Assembly (NCBI GenBank): GCA_963736525.1
Contig: CAVTPF010000010.1
Span: forward strand, 299,639-363,638
Length of the DNA: 64,000 nt
Direction: 5' to 3'
Source of the DNA: Bog-473 sp963736525
GTDB taxonomy: Bacteria > Actinomycetota > Acidimicrobiia > Acidimicrobiales > RAAP-2
In this document: piece after piece, positions 35,238 to 44,349 of the stretch
Numbering within the stretch: position 1 is the stretch's first letter
Layout: every line of letters begins with the position of its first letter
Position numbers and translations under genes: made by a program
Notes under the pieces: generated by a model
The model's input: the letters and a program-made list of their open reading frames with translations, nothing else
Told to the model about the DNA's origin: nothing
The model's database searches: none

Positions 35238-37292
35238 TTACGCCGGCGTCACCAGCCCGACGACGGGCTTGACCAGAGGTGTACCACCCATTGAGCCGTG
35301 GAACGCCGCGTCGCCGAAGTTGAAGATGCCGCCGTCGGAGGCCACCAACCAGTAGCCCGCGCCGTCGAAGGAGGCGGCCATGCCCACGACGGGCTTGTTC
35401 AGTGGCTTGCCGCCCATGGAGCCACTGAAGGTCGCGTCGCCGAAGTTGAAGATGCCGCCGTCCGAGGCGACCAGCCAATAGCCATGACCGCTGGGCGTGG
35501 CGGCCATGCCCACGACGGGTGCGTTCAGAGGCTTGCCCCCCATCGAACCGACGAAGCCGGCGTCACCGAAGTTGAAGATGCCGCCGTCGGATGCCACCAG
35601 CCAGTACCCTTGGCCGCTCGACGTCGCGGCCATGCCCACAATCGGCTTGTTGAGCGGCTTGCTCCCCATGGAGCCGACGAAGCCGGCGTCACCGAAGTTG
35701 AAGACCCCGCCGTCGGATGCCACCAGCCAGTACCCGTGGCTGTCGGGAGTGCCCACGATGCCCACGATCGGGGCATTGAGCTTCCGGCCGCTGAGGGAGC
35801 CGAAGGACGCCGCGTCGCCGAAGTTGGCGACTGCTCCGGTGTTGCTCACGACCCAATAGCCGCCCCCGTCGGGGGTCTCGGCGATCCCGACGGCGGGAGA
35901 GCCCGCCAACGTCGCGGAGCCCGCGGCCGATCCCCAGAACGGCGCCGTGCCGAGCGCGAAGATCCCTCCGTCGGAGGCAGCGAGCAGGTACCCCGTACCC
36001 GGCGCCGGCACGGCATAGGTCGCAACCGTGACGTTGGTGAACGTGTTGGCGCTGATGCCACTGGTGATCACGTTCGAGGTCCAAATCCCGTAATAGTTGC
36101 TGTAGATCGAGTTGCCCTGAATCGTCGTTCCGGTCACCGGTACGACCGCGCTGTACACGAGGATGCCCGTGGTGGCCGGATCTCCGGCGTCCACATCGCC
36201 GGCACTGCTGCTGCCCGAGGTGAAGACCCCGGTCCCGGGCGAGGACTCGCCAACGGCGTTGGACCCGACGGTGTTGTTCGTGATCTGGTTGCCATCGACG
36301 TCCTGCGCGGGCGCGTGGCTGTGGATCGTGATGCCGGCCTGGCCGTTCCCCGACACCGTGTTGCCCTCGATCACGTTGTCATAGGAGGCCGTACCGGGGA
36401 ACGGCGCGGCCATCAGAATTCCCGAGCCCCCGCCTCCTGCTGTGCCGTTGTTCTCCGACACGTTGCCTTCCACCGTGTTGTCGAAGACGCCGCCGGCGCT
36501 CGGGTTGGGGTTCCCGCCGGGTGCGGCCAGCGAATTGTGTGACGGCATGGTGATGCCACAGTCCCAGATGTTGTTGACCACGATGTTGCTCTGGATCAAG
36601 TTCCCTGACGTCGGCCCGTAATAGGCGGTGGCACCCCCGAAAGCCCCCACCCCGATGCTGCCGGGAGGGATGCCGTCGTCGAGGAGGATACCGCCCGTGT
36701 TGTTCTCGCTCGTGTTGCGCCGCACAGTGGAGTTGGTCACAGACTCGAGGTGGATGCCCTCTCCGCAGTCGTTCTCGGTCGTCTGAGGCACACAGGTGAC
36801 GTCGTTCCCATTCACCACGTTGTCCTCGACGGTCACGCTCGAGGTGCCCTCAACGAGGACGCCTTCGTCGTTTGCGTTCTGGATCGTGAAGCCCTCGAGC
36901 GTCGTGCCCGCGGTGGCTGTTCCCTCGATGACGACGCCTTCCGTCTGGCCTGCCGCGTCGATGGTTGCCGGCGTGCTGCCCGCCGATCCGTCGATCGTCA
37001 GTGCCTTGCCGGAGACGGTGACGCCCTCGTTGTAGGTGCCGGTGCACACATCGACCGTGTCACCACCGCCGGCGGCACTCACCGCCGCGGCGATCGTGTT
37101 GAAGGACGGCGCGGAGCAGCTCCCGCCGCTCGTGCCGCTTCCAGTCGGGGTCGGGGCGACGTACCAGGTGACCCCGAGGGCACCGGCCGGCGCGGCGGCG
37201 ATCACGATACCGGTGAAGGCTCCCAGCATCAGGACCAGCCCGAGCCCGGCACGGGTCATGAAACGTGAACGGCTCTGCGTCATCTTCGCCAC
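35238..37292 (-). CDS. Secreted right-handed beta-helix protein with six 42-residue C-terminal repeats
   Basis: 684 aa. Sec signal peptide (FMTRAGLGLVLMLGAFTGIV, cleavage near PAGA). Residues 45-430 form a right-handed parallel beta-helix (WYVAPTPTGSGTSGG start, then many short NxV/GNxV turns such as NVVNGNDV and SNIVVNN), as in NosD/pectate-lyase-like proteins. From about residue 440 to the end there are six 42-residue repeats of the form GYWLVASDGGIFNFGDA followed by GSMGGKPL and PVVGMAAT; the DNA period is 126 bp. These repeats are common in secreted actinobacterial proteins, possibly as a beta-propeller-like carbohydrate- or wall-binding module (inference). No catalytic residues are evident. 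Confidence 0.85.
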   Translation of the reverse strand: MAKMTQSRSRFMTRAGLGLVLMLGAFTGIVIAAAPAGALGVTWYVAPTPTGSGTSGGSCSAPSFNTIAAAVSAAGGGDTVDVCTGTYNEGVTVSGKALTIDGSAGSTPATIDAAGQTEGVVIEGTATAGTTLEGFTIQNANDEGVLVEGTSSVTVEDNVVNGNDVTCVPQTTENDCGEGIHLESVTNSTVRRNTSENNTGGILLDDGIPPGSIGVGAFGGATAYYGPTSGNLIQSNIVVNNIWDCGITMPSHNSLAAPGGNPNPSAGGVFDNTVEGNVSENNGTAGGGGSGILMAAPFPGTASYDNVIEGNTVSGNGQAGITIHSHAPAQDVDGNQITNNTVGSNAVGESSPGTGVFTSGSSSAGDVDAGDPATTGILVYSAVVPVTGTTIQGNSIYSNYYGIWTSNVITSGISANTFTNVTVATYAVPAPGTGYLLAASDGGIFALGTAPFWGSAAGSATLAGSPAVGIAETPDGGGYWVVSNTGAVANFGDAASFGSLSGRKLNAPIVGIVGTPDSHGYWLVASDGGVFNFGDAGFVGSMGSKPLNKPIVGMAATSSGQGYWLVASDGGIFNFGDAGFVGSMGGKPLNAPVVGMAATPSGHGYWLVASDGGIFNFGDATFSGSMGGKPLNKPVVGMAASFDGAGYWLVASDGGIFNFGDAAFHGSMGGTPLVKPVVGLVTPA
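35280..36020. repeat. Six 126-bp coding tandem repeats
   Basis: The 3' third of the beta-helix gene consists of six units of 126 bp encoding 42 residues. The segment CCGAAGTTGAAGATGCCGCC recurs at 126-bp steps in the first units (about 35317, 35443, 35569). The outermost unit (toward 36000) is the most diverged. Confidence 0.85.
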
Positions 37293-37488
37293 CTCAATGT
37301 CGGATCGTGCTCAATGTCGGAATGCGCAACCAGGGTGTTACTACGTGCTGGCCGCGGCGTCAATCCTCTTGCGCTGAAACCCCGCAATGACCGCGCCGTC
37401 GGACGCCGATGTCAGTCTCCCGAAGCTCGCTGCAGCTACCGGAAGCTCGCGACGGATAGAGGTGAACGCTCCAGGTCCCAAGAATTTC

Positions 37489-38844
37489 TCAGGGTGAGTT
37501 TGGAACAGCCTCCGCCGGAGCGGTCTCTGGAGGCGGGGACGCCAGGTGCGCCGAGACGACGTAGGACACGACCACGGCCACGATGATGAGCGGCATGAGG
37601 GCGATCCCGTCGGCAGCGAGGAGCAACGAGGCCAGCAGAACCGAGACCAGCGGAAGCCCCAGCATGGCCGCCGTCATCGCCCCGATGCCCATGCCGACCC
37701 CGGCGATCATGGGCAGCCCGGGAAGGTGTGAGAGGGCGATCCCGAGAGCAGCGCCGATGAACATGCCGGGAAACACGGGCCCGCCTCGGAATCCACCCAG
37801 GGAGACGGCATAGGCCAAGCCCTTGCAGACCATGAGCGCCACCAGAGCCCCCGCTGACCAGATCGCCGCATGCTGCACCAGGTCCGGCAGCGCGCTCTGG
37901 CCGGAGAAGAGCACATACGAGGACGGCTTTCCGGTGATCTCGAAGAAGACAATGGCGAGCACCGCGACGATGAGGCCCAACACCGGAGTGAGCACAATCT
38001 TGCGGTGTTCGACGATGGGTTGTATCGCCAACGCACTCCGCTTGATCGCCATCCCGAGCACGGCAGCGGCAAGCCCGATGCCGACGGCCCAGAGGAATTC
38101 GGCACCAGTGGGGGTGCCGAAATGCGGGATCGGGCCGACGTTCAAGGAGAAGGTGCCGTATCCCGACCACGCATCGAGTCCGACGAAGATCAGTGACCCG
38201 ATGCCGGCGGCGAGCAACCCAGGTACCAGGACGACACCCAGGAGCGGACCACCGAGGCCGGCCGCTTCCATGAGCAGGAAGGCGCCGATGATGGGCGATC
38301 CGAGAAGGGTCGAGATGGCGGCAAAGCTTCCGGCCGCCCCAATGACCACGACTGCCATCTCTGGCGCGTCCTTCTTGATCAGGTGCACGGCCAACACGCC
38401 GAGGCCGCCGCCGATGGCGATGAGAGGGGCCTCGGGCCCGAGCACCGCTCCGAGGCAGAGCGTCGCCAGCGAGGCGACGAAGACTCCAGGGAGATCTCTC
38501 GGCTCCGTTCCACCAGTGGTCTTGAAGCCCTCGGCCGGCTTGTGACCACCAGTCCCGTGAAAGTAGCGAAGAGTGAGACCGACGATGAGCCCGCTCAGGA
38601 CGAGCGGCACGATCGGCCACCACGTCGGGACGGCGTTCGACCCGAGGTGCTTGGGCAGCGTGACGAACACGAAGTTCTGAGCCACCGAGACGAACTTCAG
38701 ATAGAAGTACGCCACGGCCGACACGGGAACCCCGATGGCTGCGGCCAACACCAGCAACGTCACGTAACTCCGGGTACGGAGCAACGCCATCGGATCGCTG
38801 GCCGATGTCGCTGGCGGCGGGGTCGGAGTCACAGGATCGGTCAA
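37489..38844 (-). CDS. ClC-family chloride channel/transporter
   Basis: 451 aa from TTG 38844, with GGAGGTG eight bases upstream. Ten or more hydrophobic helices. Selectivity-filter motifs: GPEAPLIAIGG (counterpart of G-R-E-G-P) near residue 134 and GGFRGGPVFPGMFIGAALG near residue 352. The Glu in GPEAP is the gating/proton Glu of ClC proteins, so an antiporter is possible. In place of the usual GSGIP there is no exact match, as in several actinobacterial homologues. A Pro-rich tail closes the protein. Confidence 0.9.
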   Translation of the reverse strand: MTDPVTPTPPPATSASDPMALLRTRSYVTLLVLAAAIGVPVSAVAYFYLKFVSVAQNFVFVTLPKHLGSNAVPTWWPIVPLVLSGLIVGLTLRYFHGTGGHKPAEGFKTTGGTEPRDLPGVFVASLATLCLGAVLGPEAPLIAIGGGLGVLAVHLIKKDAPEMAVVVIGAAGSFAAISTLLGSPIIGAFLLMEAAGLGGPLLGVVLVPGLLAAGIGSLIFVGLDAWSGYGTFSLNVGPIPHFGTPTGAEFLWAVGIGLAAAVLGMAIKRSALAIQPIVEHRKIVLTPVLGLIVAVLAIVFFEITGKPSSYVLFSGQSALPDLVQHAAIWSAGALVALMVCKGLAYAVSLGGFRGGPVFPGMFIGAALGIALSHLPGLPMIAGVGMGIGAMTAAMLGLPLVSVLLASLLLAADGIALMPLIIVAVVVSYVVSAHLASPPPETAPAEAVPNSP

Positions 38845-39047
38845 ATCGTGTTCACCTCCGCGGATGGCGGATTCGAGGGTTGGCGGCCAGAACCGTGGGG
38901 AGACGGTAACTCGACGAGCGAGACGGGCGGTGGAGTCTCGGGTGCCCCCTGAGTCGGGAACCCGGGGAGAGCCATTTCTCCCGAGCGTTACCGTCCGGGC
39001 TCAGCGTGGAGAGCGCCGACAGCACAGGAGGCGCACGCCCTCGGTGA

Positions 39048-39098
39048 GGTCGACACCCTCAGGCCGACACCCTCAGGTCGACACCCTCAGGTCGACAA
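39048..39098. repeat. 14-bp tandem repeats over the desaturase stop codon
   Basis: Three and a half units of GGTCGACACCCTCA (starts 39048, 39062, 39076, 39090, one substitution in the second). The desaturase stop codon (39087-39089 on the minus strand) lies inside the third unit, so the array spans the 3' end of the gene and its downstream region. Confidence 0.9.
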
Positions 39099-40169
39099 CC
39101 CGCCCGGTTGGAGGGAGCGCAACGCATCACGATACGACCCCGTGAGACTCTCCTGCCGGTACGGCAGACCTTGCTCGATGCAGAACTCCCGCACGAGGGG
39201 CTGAGCCTTGGCAAGGTTGAACCGGGCCATCGTCGGGAACAGGTGATGTTCGATCTGGTAGTTCAGTCCACCGAACACGAACGTCATGCAGCGACCGCCG
39301 ATGATGTTGCGCGCCGTGACGACCTGTCGATAGGCAAAGGGCAGCCTGGCGTCGCCGGCGACGATCGGCATGCCTTTGTGGTTCGGCGCGAAGGTGCACC
39401 CGAGATAGAGGCCGAACAGGGACTGCTGAATCGCGATGAACGCGACGGCCTTCACCGGCGCGAGCACCCAGAAGACGATCGCCAAGTAGGCGACCGCATT
39501 GCCGGCCAGGAGCAGCCGTTCAATCCATGCCAACCGACCACGACGGCGCAGCACCGACGTGAGGCTGGTCACATGGAGACCCAGGCCCTGAAGGAGCAAT
39601 ACGAACAAGAACAACGGAGCCTGAAGGCGATCCCTCAGGCGGATCCGCGCCGATCCGGAGGCACTCGCGGGGGTCACGCCGAATGCGACGAGACCCGCGC
39701 CGATGTCGGGGTCCCGGCCCACTTCGTTCGGGTGCGCGTGATGTGCGTTGTGCTTGGGCACCCACCAGCCGAAGCTCAGTCCGGTCAGCCCGTTGCCCAC
39801 GATCATCCCTATGCAGCGGTTGACACGTGCGGATCTTGCGATTCCCTGGTGGCCTGCGTCATGCCCGAGGAAGACAACCTGGGTGAACAACATGGCGAGC
39901 AGAACAGCGACGACCCCGATGAACCACGAATTTCCCACCACGACGAAGGCGGTCCACCCCGCCGCAAACGCGACAACCGTCGCACCGATCTTCAACGCAT
40001 AGCGGTAGGGCCGCCGCCCGAGCAGACCAGCCCGCCCGACCTGATCCCTCAGCCGGGAATACGCACCGGGAAGCCCGTCGTACGATGGGGCATCGCGAGA
40101 GCTCCCCGGTTCGAGCGTCGCCACGCCGAACTCAGGCGTGGGGTCGAAGGCTCCAGCCGGTCCGTTCAT
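39087..40169 (-). CDS. Membrane fatty-acid desaturase (acyl-lipid/acyl-CoA type)
   Basis: 360 aa from ATG 40169; a TTG eight codons upstream would extend it. The three His boxes of integral-membrane desaturases are present: HDAGH near residue 105, HNAHH near 142, and QIEHHLFP near 308. Four hydrophobic helices (AFAAGWTAFVVVGNSWFIGV; FLFVLLLQGLGLHV and others). Closest in pattern to the DesA3/linoleoyl-CoA desaturase group, which introduce a double bond using Fe-Fe and an electron donor. No cognate reductase is in the window. It may adjust membrane fluidity. Confidence 0.9.
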   Translation of the reverse strand: MNGPAGAFDPTPEFGVATLEPGSSRDAPSYDGLPGAYSRLRDQVGRAGLLGRRPYRYALKIGATVVAFAAGWTAFVVVGNSWFIGVVAVLLAMLFTQVVFLGHDAGHQGIARSARVNRCIGMIVGNGLTGLSFGWWVPKHNAHHAHPNEVGRDPDIGAGLVAFGVTPASASGSARIRLRDRLQAPLFLFVLLLQGLGLHVTSLTSVLRRRGRLAWIERLLLAGNAVAYLAIVFWVLAPVKAVAFIAIQQSLFGLYLGCTFAPNHKGMPIVAGDARLPFAYRQVVTARNIIGGRCMTFVFGGLNYQIEHHLFPTMARFNLAKAQPLVREFCIEQGLPYRQESLTGSYRDALRSLQPGGLST

Positions 40170-40417
40170 GACCGGGGCACGCCACTGGGACAATGCGCTT
40201 CAGGCTGAGCTACGGGGGTTACAAAGAGGATCTGGTCAAGGATGACGGGCTCCCGGCGCACACCGACGACGACGTCGGAGATAAATGTGACGCCCTCGCT
40301 GTAGAAGGTTGTGTGACACGCTACTCGCATGCCAGCCAGGGGCGCAATGGCAGGGCCGAGCGCCGAAATGACACGATGAGGGGACACATCGAGCTGCACA
40401 CGGTCAGGAACAGCGAA

Positions 40418-41194
40418 GTGAGCGACATCGATCCCCCAGCCGCAGGTCCGGACTCGTCCTCTGCGCTCGTGGCCGACTTCTCCGAGACGGCTCACGCGCT
40501 GTTTTCCGCAGGGAGTGTCCAGGAAACCCTCACCCAGGTCGTCGAGCTGTCGGTGGCCACGATCGAGGGCTGCGACTACGCAGGCATCTTCCTGTTCAGG
40601 GACGGGGCGATCACGACTTCGGCGCCCACGGATCCCGCTGTCACCGCGGTCGACGCCATCCAGCAAGCCTCGGGTGAAGGTCCATGCCTCGATGCCACAA
40701 CGCAGGGCATTGCCTACTACGCCGGCGACCTCGGGACCGACCCACGCTGGCCCCACTTCGGACCGGCAGCAACGGCCCAGGGAATGCGAAGCCTGCTGGC
40801 ACTTCCATTGCTCGGCAACGGAACCCTCGGCGCTCTCAACCTCTACGCCAAATACCCAGACGCCTTTGGCGTCGTCGATCGAGCGAAGGGGTATCTGCTC
40901 GCCGCCGTCGCGGGTCTGGCCTTCTCGACTGCGCTCGTCCATGAAGACCAAGAGCGACGTGAAGCTAATCTGCAGGCCGCACTGGCCACCCGCGAAATGA
41001 TCGGCCAGGCCCAAGGCATCTTGATGGAACGGGAACGGATCACCGCTGACCAGGCATTTGACGTCTTACGACGAGCGTCTCAGCATCTGAATCTGAAGCT
41101 CCGCGACGTGGCGCAGGGCCTGATTGAAACGGGAGAACGCCCTGACACCGGAGCTCCCCGCACCGATGAGGTGGTGCCTCCTCGCAATCCGTGA
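40418..41194 (+). CDS. GAF-ANTAR domain RNA-binding regulator
   Basis: 258 aa from GTG 40418; ATG 40376 would add 14 residues. A GAF sensor domain (residues about 15-165: DYAGIFLFRDGAITTSAPT, GPCLDATTQG, LLALPLLGNGTLGALNLYA) is followed by a helix and an ANTAR domain (ATREMIGQAQGILMERERIT ... AFDVLRRASQHLNLKLRDVA). ANTAR proteins act as antiterminators by binding paired RNA hairpins; the GAF domain senses a small molecule or redox state. Divergent from the desaturase gene; the regulated transcript is unknown. Confidence 0.88.
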   Translation: MSDIDPPAAGPDSSSALVADFSETAHALFSAGSVQETLTQVVELSVATIEGCDYAGIFLFRDGAITTSAPTDPAVTAVDAIQQASGEGPCLDATTQGIAYYAGDLGTDPRWPHFGPAATAQGMRSLLALPLLGNGTLGALNLYAKYPDAFGVVDRAKGYLLAAVAGLAFSTALVHEDQERREANLQAALATREMIGQAQGILMERERITADQAFDVLRRASQHLNLKLRDVAQGLIETGERPDTGAPRTDEVVPPRNP

Positions 41195-41196
41195 GC

Positions 41197-41448
41197 CTAC
41201 GACTCCCAAGGGTCATCGGAGTACGGGACGGGGTGGTTGCCACCCATCTCCACAAAGCGTTCGTTGAGGGCCGCGGCGATGAGGTCGTGGTCATGAGCCG
41301 TGGGCACGGCCGTACCGCACAGGTACATCTCCAGTTCGAGTCCCGAGCTCATGCCCCCCAATTCGAAATAGCGGAGCCAGAGCTCGCCGTGAGAGAGGCC
41401 GGCCTCTCGCCGGAAGGCATCGAACACGTTGGAACCGTTTTCGGACAT
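41197..41448 (-). CDS. Small conserved hypothetical protein
   Basis: 83 aa, ATG 41448. The sequence FRREAGLSHGELWLRYFELG followed by GMSSGLELEMYLCGTAV and HDHDLIAAALNERFVEMG recurs, as far as I recall, in short actinobacterial proteins near regulatory genes; no function is known. It looks all-helical and acidic, without membrane segments. It is convergent with the GAF-ANTAR gene, only 2 bp between the stops. Confidence 0.7.
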   Translation of the reverse strand: MSENGSNVFDAFRREAGLSHGELWLRYFELGGMSSGLELEMYLCGTAVPTAHDHDLIAAALNERFVEMGGNHPVPYSDDPWES

Positions 41449-41652
41449 CGAGTCCCCGTTCGTGGCCTCGCGTCAGGAGTGGCACGCCTCACTCGATGCA
41501 GCGGACGGCCGAGACGCCCGCACGGAACCCCTCGCTTTCGAAGGTGGCGTACACAACGGTATACCCACCGGGACGGCAACCGAATTTGTTCCGAGAACCA
41601 GCCACCAACGCGCCAGAGGTGCGCGTGGTGGCGTGACGGCTCTTCGCTCCCG

Positions 41653-41958
41653 TCAGTCGCCCGGACGGTGGTGCGCCACCAGCTCGATCCACGTGATGCT
41701 CGACGGCGGGCCGGTGATACCGCCCTTGACGAGGGCCTCACCGAGGCGATCCTCCATGAACCTTGCCTGGTGCTCGGGCGTGTCCCAGATCTCCGTCACG
41801 ACGAGATCCCCGTCCTCGTCGAGTCCGGCGGCATGGACCTGGAGACCATCGGGCCAGTCACCCTCCCCCGATGCGGGGTCGATCCCGAGCGCGGCGTTGA
41901 CCGCGTCGTACTCCTTCGTCGTGACGCCCTCGAATTCCAGAATCAGCTGTGCCGGCAT
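41653..41958 (-). CDS. ABM-like ferredoxin-fold protein
   Basis: 101 aa from ATG 41958. AQLILEFEGVTTKEYDAVNA at the start and VVTEIWDTPEHQARFMEDRL followed by GEALVKGG fit the dimeric alpha/beta barrel of antibiotic-biosynthesis-monooxygenase-like proteins. This subgroup lacks defined activity. It follows the PhyH gene on the same strand by 62 bp, so it may be its accessory, but this is only positional. Confidence 0.65.
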   Translation of the reverse strand: MPAQLILEFEGVTTKEYDAVNAALGIDPASGEGDWPDGLQVHAAGLDEDGDLVVTEIWDTPEHQARFMEDRLGEALVKGGITGPPSSITWIELVAHHRPGD

Positions 41959-42020
41959 ATCCGTTCCCTTCGTCGACTGTTCCCGCGGGAGAGTATGCCG
42001 CGGGTAGTGCCGGTTGTCGC

Positions 42021-42935
42021 CTACGACGTTGCACCGCCACGGTACGGCGACATATCGATGCCACCGCCACGGTACGGCGACATATCGATGCCGGGGTACC
42101 GGGCCCCCACGCCCTCCAGGGTTTCCTCCGTCCAATAGGGATCGCCGGGACGCGGGAACCCGAACAGATCCCTCTCTCGCACGCTGCACTGTGGAATGAA
42201 CCTGGCCCACCGCTCGGGTGATTGTTTCGGCCAGGACATCTTTCCGCCCCACGTGGTGCCGCGAACCTGGTAGTCGACCAGAATGGAGAAGCGGGCTCGA
42301 TGCGACGCGGCGAAGTCCGAGCCGCGGTGCAAGACGTCGGTCCGATAGATGAGGAGGCTTCCCGCCGGACCGGTGCACGGCACCTCAACGTCGGCGAGCG
42401 AACCGAACGGCAGATACAGCGGCGTATAGGGCACATCCTTGCCGTACTCGAACGGCACGATGCGGGTCGGCCCGTCATCGTCGGTGACATCGGACAGGAA
42501 GATGAAGGTCGTGAGCTGTTGGTAGCGCAGTTCAGCTCGGGGCACGACGAGGCTGTGGCTGCCGAAGTCCCGGTGCAGCGGCTGGTCGTAGTTGACCGCA
42601 CCGGCGTATTTGGCCCAGAGCTCGACCTTGTAGAGGTGGAGTTCCGTCGTCTGGAGATAGCGCTCGGCGGCATCGACCAGGTCGGGATGTATCGCCAGGC
42701 GGTTCAGCGCCCAGGAACGGTACGGGAACTCCTCCACGCCGGCGAACTGGCTCGTCGCGTAACCGGCGAACCTTTCGGGATCTGCGAAGTACTGATCCGG
42801 AGGGGGGAAGTGGAGCCACAGCGCCTCCCGGGCGGCCTCCAGTTCCTCGGGGTCCAGGAACCCCTCCATCAGCGAGAAGCCGCGCTCGCGCACCTCGGTC
42901 AGGGTGGCGTCGGATACCCGCATCGCCTCGCACAT
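42021..42935 (-). CDS. Phytanoyl-CoA dioxygenase-family oxygenase with duplicated C-terminus
   Basis: 304 aa (ATG 42935; ATG 42923 also possible). PhyH pattern: EVRERGFSLMEGFLDPEELE near the start, iron ligands in LHRDFGSHS near residue 122, and the distal His in TDVLHRGSDF near residue 205, with Arg 12 residues later. The C-terminus ends in two copies of GIDMSPYRGG produced by a 30-bp tandem duplication (42031-42090). Divergent from a zinc alcohol dehydrogenase gene (52-bp gap), suggesting a shared pathway of hydroxylation then oxidation of an alcohol. Substrate unknown. Confidence 0.85.
   Translation of the reverse strand: MCEAMRVSDATLTEVRERGFSLMEGFLDPEELEAAREALWLHFPPPDQYFADPERFAGYATSQFAGVEEFPYRSWALNRLAIHPDLVDAAERYLQTTELHLYKVELWAKYAGAVNYDQPLHRDFGSHSLVVPRAELRYQQLTTFIFLSDVTDDDGPTRIVPFEYGKDVPYTPLYLPFGSLADVEVPCTGPAGSLLIYRTDVLHRGSDFAASHRARFSILVDYQVRGTTWGGKMSWPKQSPERWARFIPQCSVRERDLFGFPRPGDPYWTEETLEGVGARYPGIDMSPYRGGGIDMSPYRGGATS
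42031..42090. repeat. 30-bp in-frame tandem duplication
   Basis: Two adjacent 30-bp copies (42031-42060 and 42061-42090) identical except the first base. Each encodes ten residues of the PhyH C-terminus. The near identity points to a recent slippage event. Confidence 0.95.
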
Positions 42936-42987
42936 TAGGCCAGGGATGCCACGTGAGCGGGTGGCCGGCAGCGCCTACGCTCACGAC

Positions 42988-44169
42988 GTGCGCGCCGTTG
43001 TCTTCGACATGGTCGACCCCGACTTCCCCGCCTCGCTGGCCGAACTCCCCGAGCCCGAGCTCCCGGGTCCGGGGTGGGCGCGTGTCGCCGTGACGGCCGG
43101 CGGGATCTGTGGCAGTGACCTCCATCTGTTCACCCACAGCACAGGGCCCTCGCCGACCTTGTCCTCCATCGGCACGTTCCCGTTCGTGCTCGGGCACGAA
43201 ACGGCGGGGAAGGTCGTGGAGGCAGGACCGGACTGCTCCGTGGCACCGGGCACGCGCGTCGTGATCGACCCGTGCATCCCATGCCTCCCGAGGGCGATCG
43301 ACCCGCCGTGTCCGAATTGCGCCCGTGGATGGACCTCCTCGTGCCTGAATCTGGACAGCCGGGTGGTCAGCACGGGACGCACACTGGGCTACACCCAGGA
43401 CCTGGGCGGCGGCTGGGCTGACGTCGTGCTGGCGCACGAGTCGATGCTCCACCTGCTCCCCGACTCAATTCCCGACCGGGGTGCCAGCCTGTACGAGCCT
43501 GTCTCCATCGCCTGCCACGGGCTGATGCGGGCCATGCCGAACGACGGCGACGGAGTGCTCGTCGTGGGTGCGGGCATCATCGGGCTGGCAGCGGTCGCCG
43601 CGCTGCGGGGGCTCTTCCCGCACTGCCCGATCACGGTGCTGGCCCGCCATCCATACCAGGGCGCCGCGGCCACCGCGTGTGGTGCGGCCCACGTCGTCCT
43701 CGCCGACCCTGGCAACGGCCACTGGGAGGAGTTGGCCACTCTGTCCGGGTCCCGGGTAGTCGGCCGCAAGCAGGACCAGATGTTGATGGGTGGATTCCCC
43801 TACGTCGTCGAAGCAGTGGGGTCGCCGCAGTCGGTCACCGAGGCACTGCGTGCCGTGGCCCACCGAGGCACCGTGCTCCTGCTCGGTACGGCCGGAATCA
43901 GCGAGGTCGACCTCACGCCGATCTGGTACAAGGAAGCCGCACTCATAGGTTCCATCGATCACACCGTGGACCTGGCGTCCTCGCCGGGGCCGGCTGGTGG
44001 CCCCGGACGCCATTCGGTCGACCGCGCGCTCGACGTCCTCTCCGCCGGCTTCCTACCCGACGCAGTCGCCGTGACGCACGAATTCCCCCTGGAGAGTTAC
44101 CGAGAGGCCATCGAGACAGCCATCGACCGGAACACGTCCCACGCCATAAAGGTGGTGTTCCGGCCCTAG
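42988..44169 (+). CDS. Zinc-dependent alcohol dehydrogenase (MDR)
   Basis: 393 aa from GTG 42988. Catalytic zinc ligands: Cys in GGICGSDLH near residue 38, GHE near 70, and a Glu in YEPVSIACHG near 174. The Rossmann motif VVGAGIIGLAAVAA lies near 192. The structural-zinc lobe is unusual: five Cys in the order C-x2-C-x8-C-x2-C-x7-C (DPCIPCLPRA ... PPCPNCARG) rather than the usual C-x2-C-x2-C-x7-C. It faces the PhyH gene across a 52-bp divergent spacer. The alcohol substrate cannot be inferred. Confidence 0.88.
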   Translation: MRAVVFDMVDPDFPASLAELPEPELPGPGWARVAVTAGGICGSDLHLFTHSTGPSPTLSSIGTFPFVLGHETAGKVVEAGPDCSVAPGTRVVIDPCIPCLPRAIDPPCPNCARGWTSSCLNLDSRVVSTGRTLGYTQDLGGGWADVVLAHESMLHLLPDSIPDRGASLYEPVSIACHGLMRAMPNDGDGVLVVGAGIIGLAAVAALRGLFPHCPITVLARHPYQGAAATACGAAHVVLADPGNGHWEELATLSGSRVVGRKQDQMLMGGFPYVVEAVGSPQSVTEALRAVAHRGTVLLLGTAGISEVDLTPIWYKEAALIGSIDHTVDLASSPGPAGGPGRHSVDRALDVLSAGFLPDAVAVTHEFPLESYREAIETAIDRNTSHAIKVVFRP

Positions 44170-44349
44170 ACGCCCGCCTAGACGCCCGCCGCCGGCCACG
44201 AGACGTGCGCTCGACGTGCCCGGCGTCGGACCCGACCGCGATGCTCGTACCACGCGGCCCGCGGGCGACGACGGCCACCCGCCGGAACCAACCCTGAGGC
44301 GTCGAGCGGCGGCAGGCCCGGCTCGTGCCGCTCTCGGTACGATGCCGGC

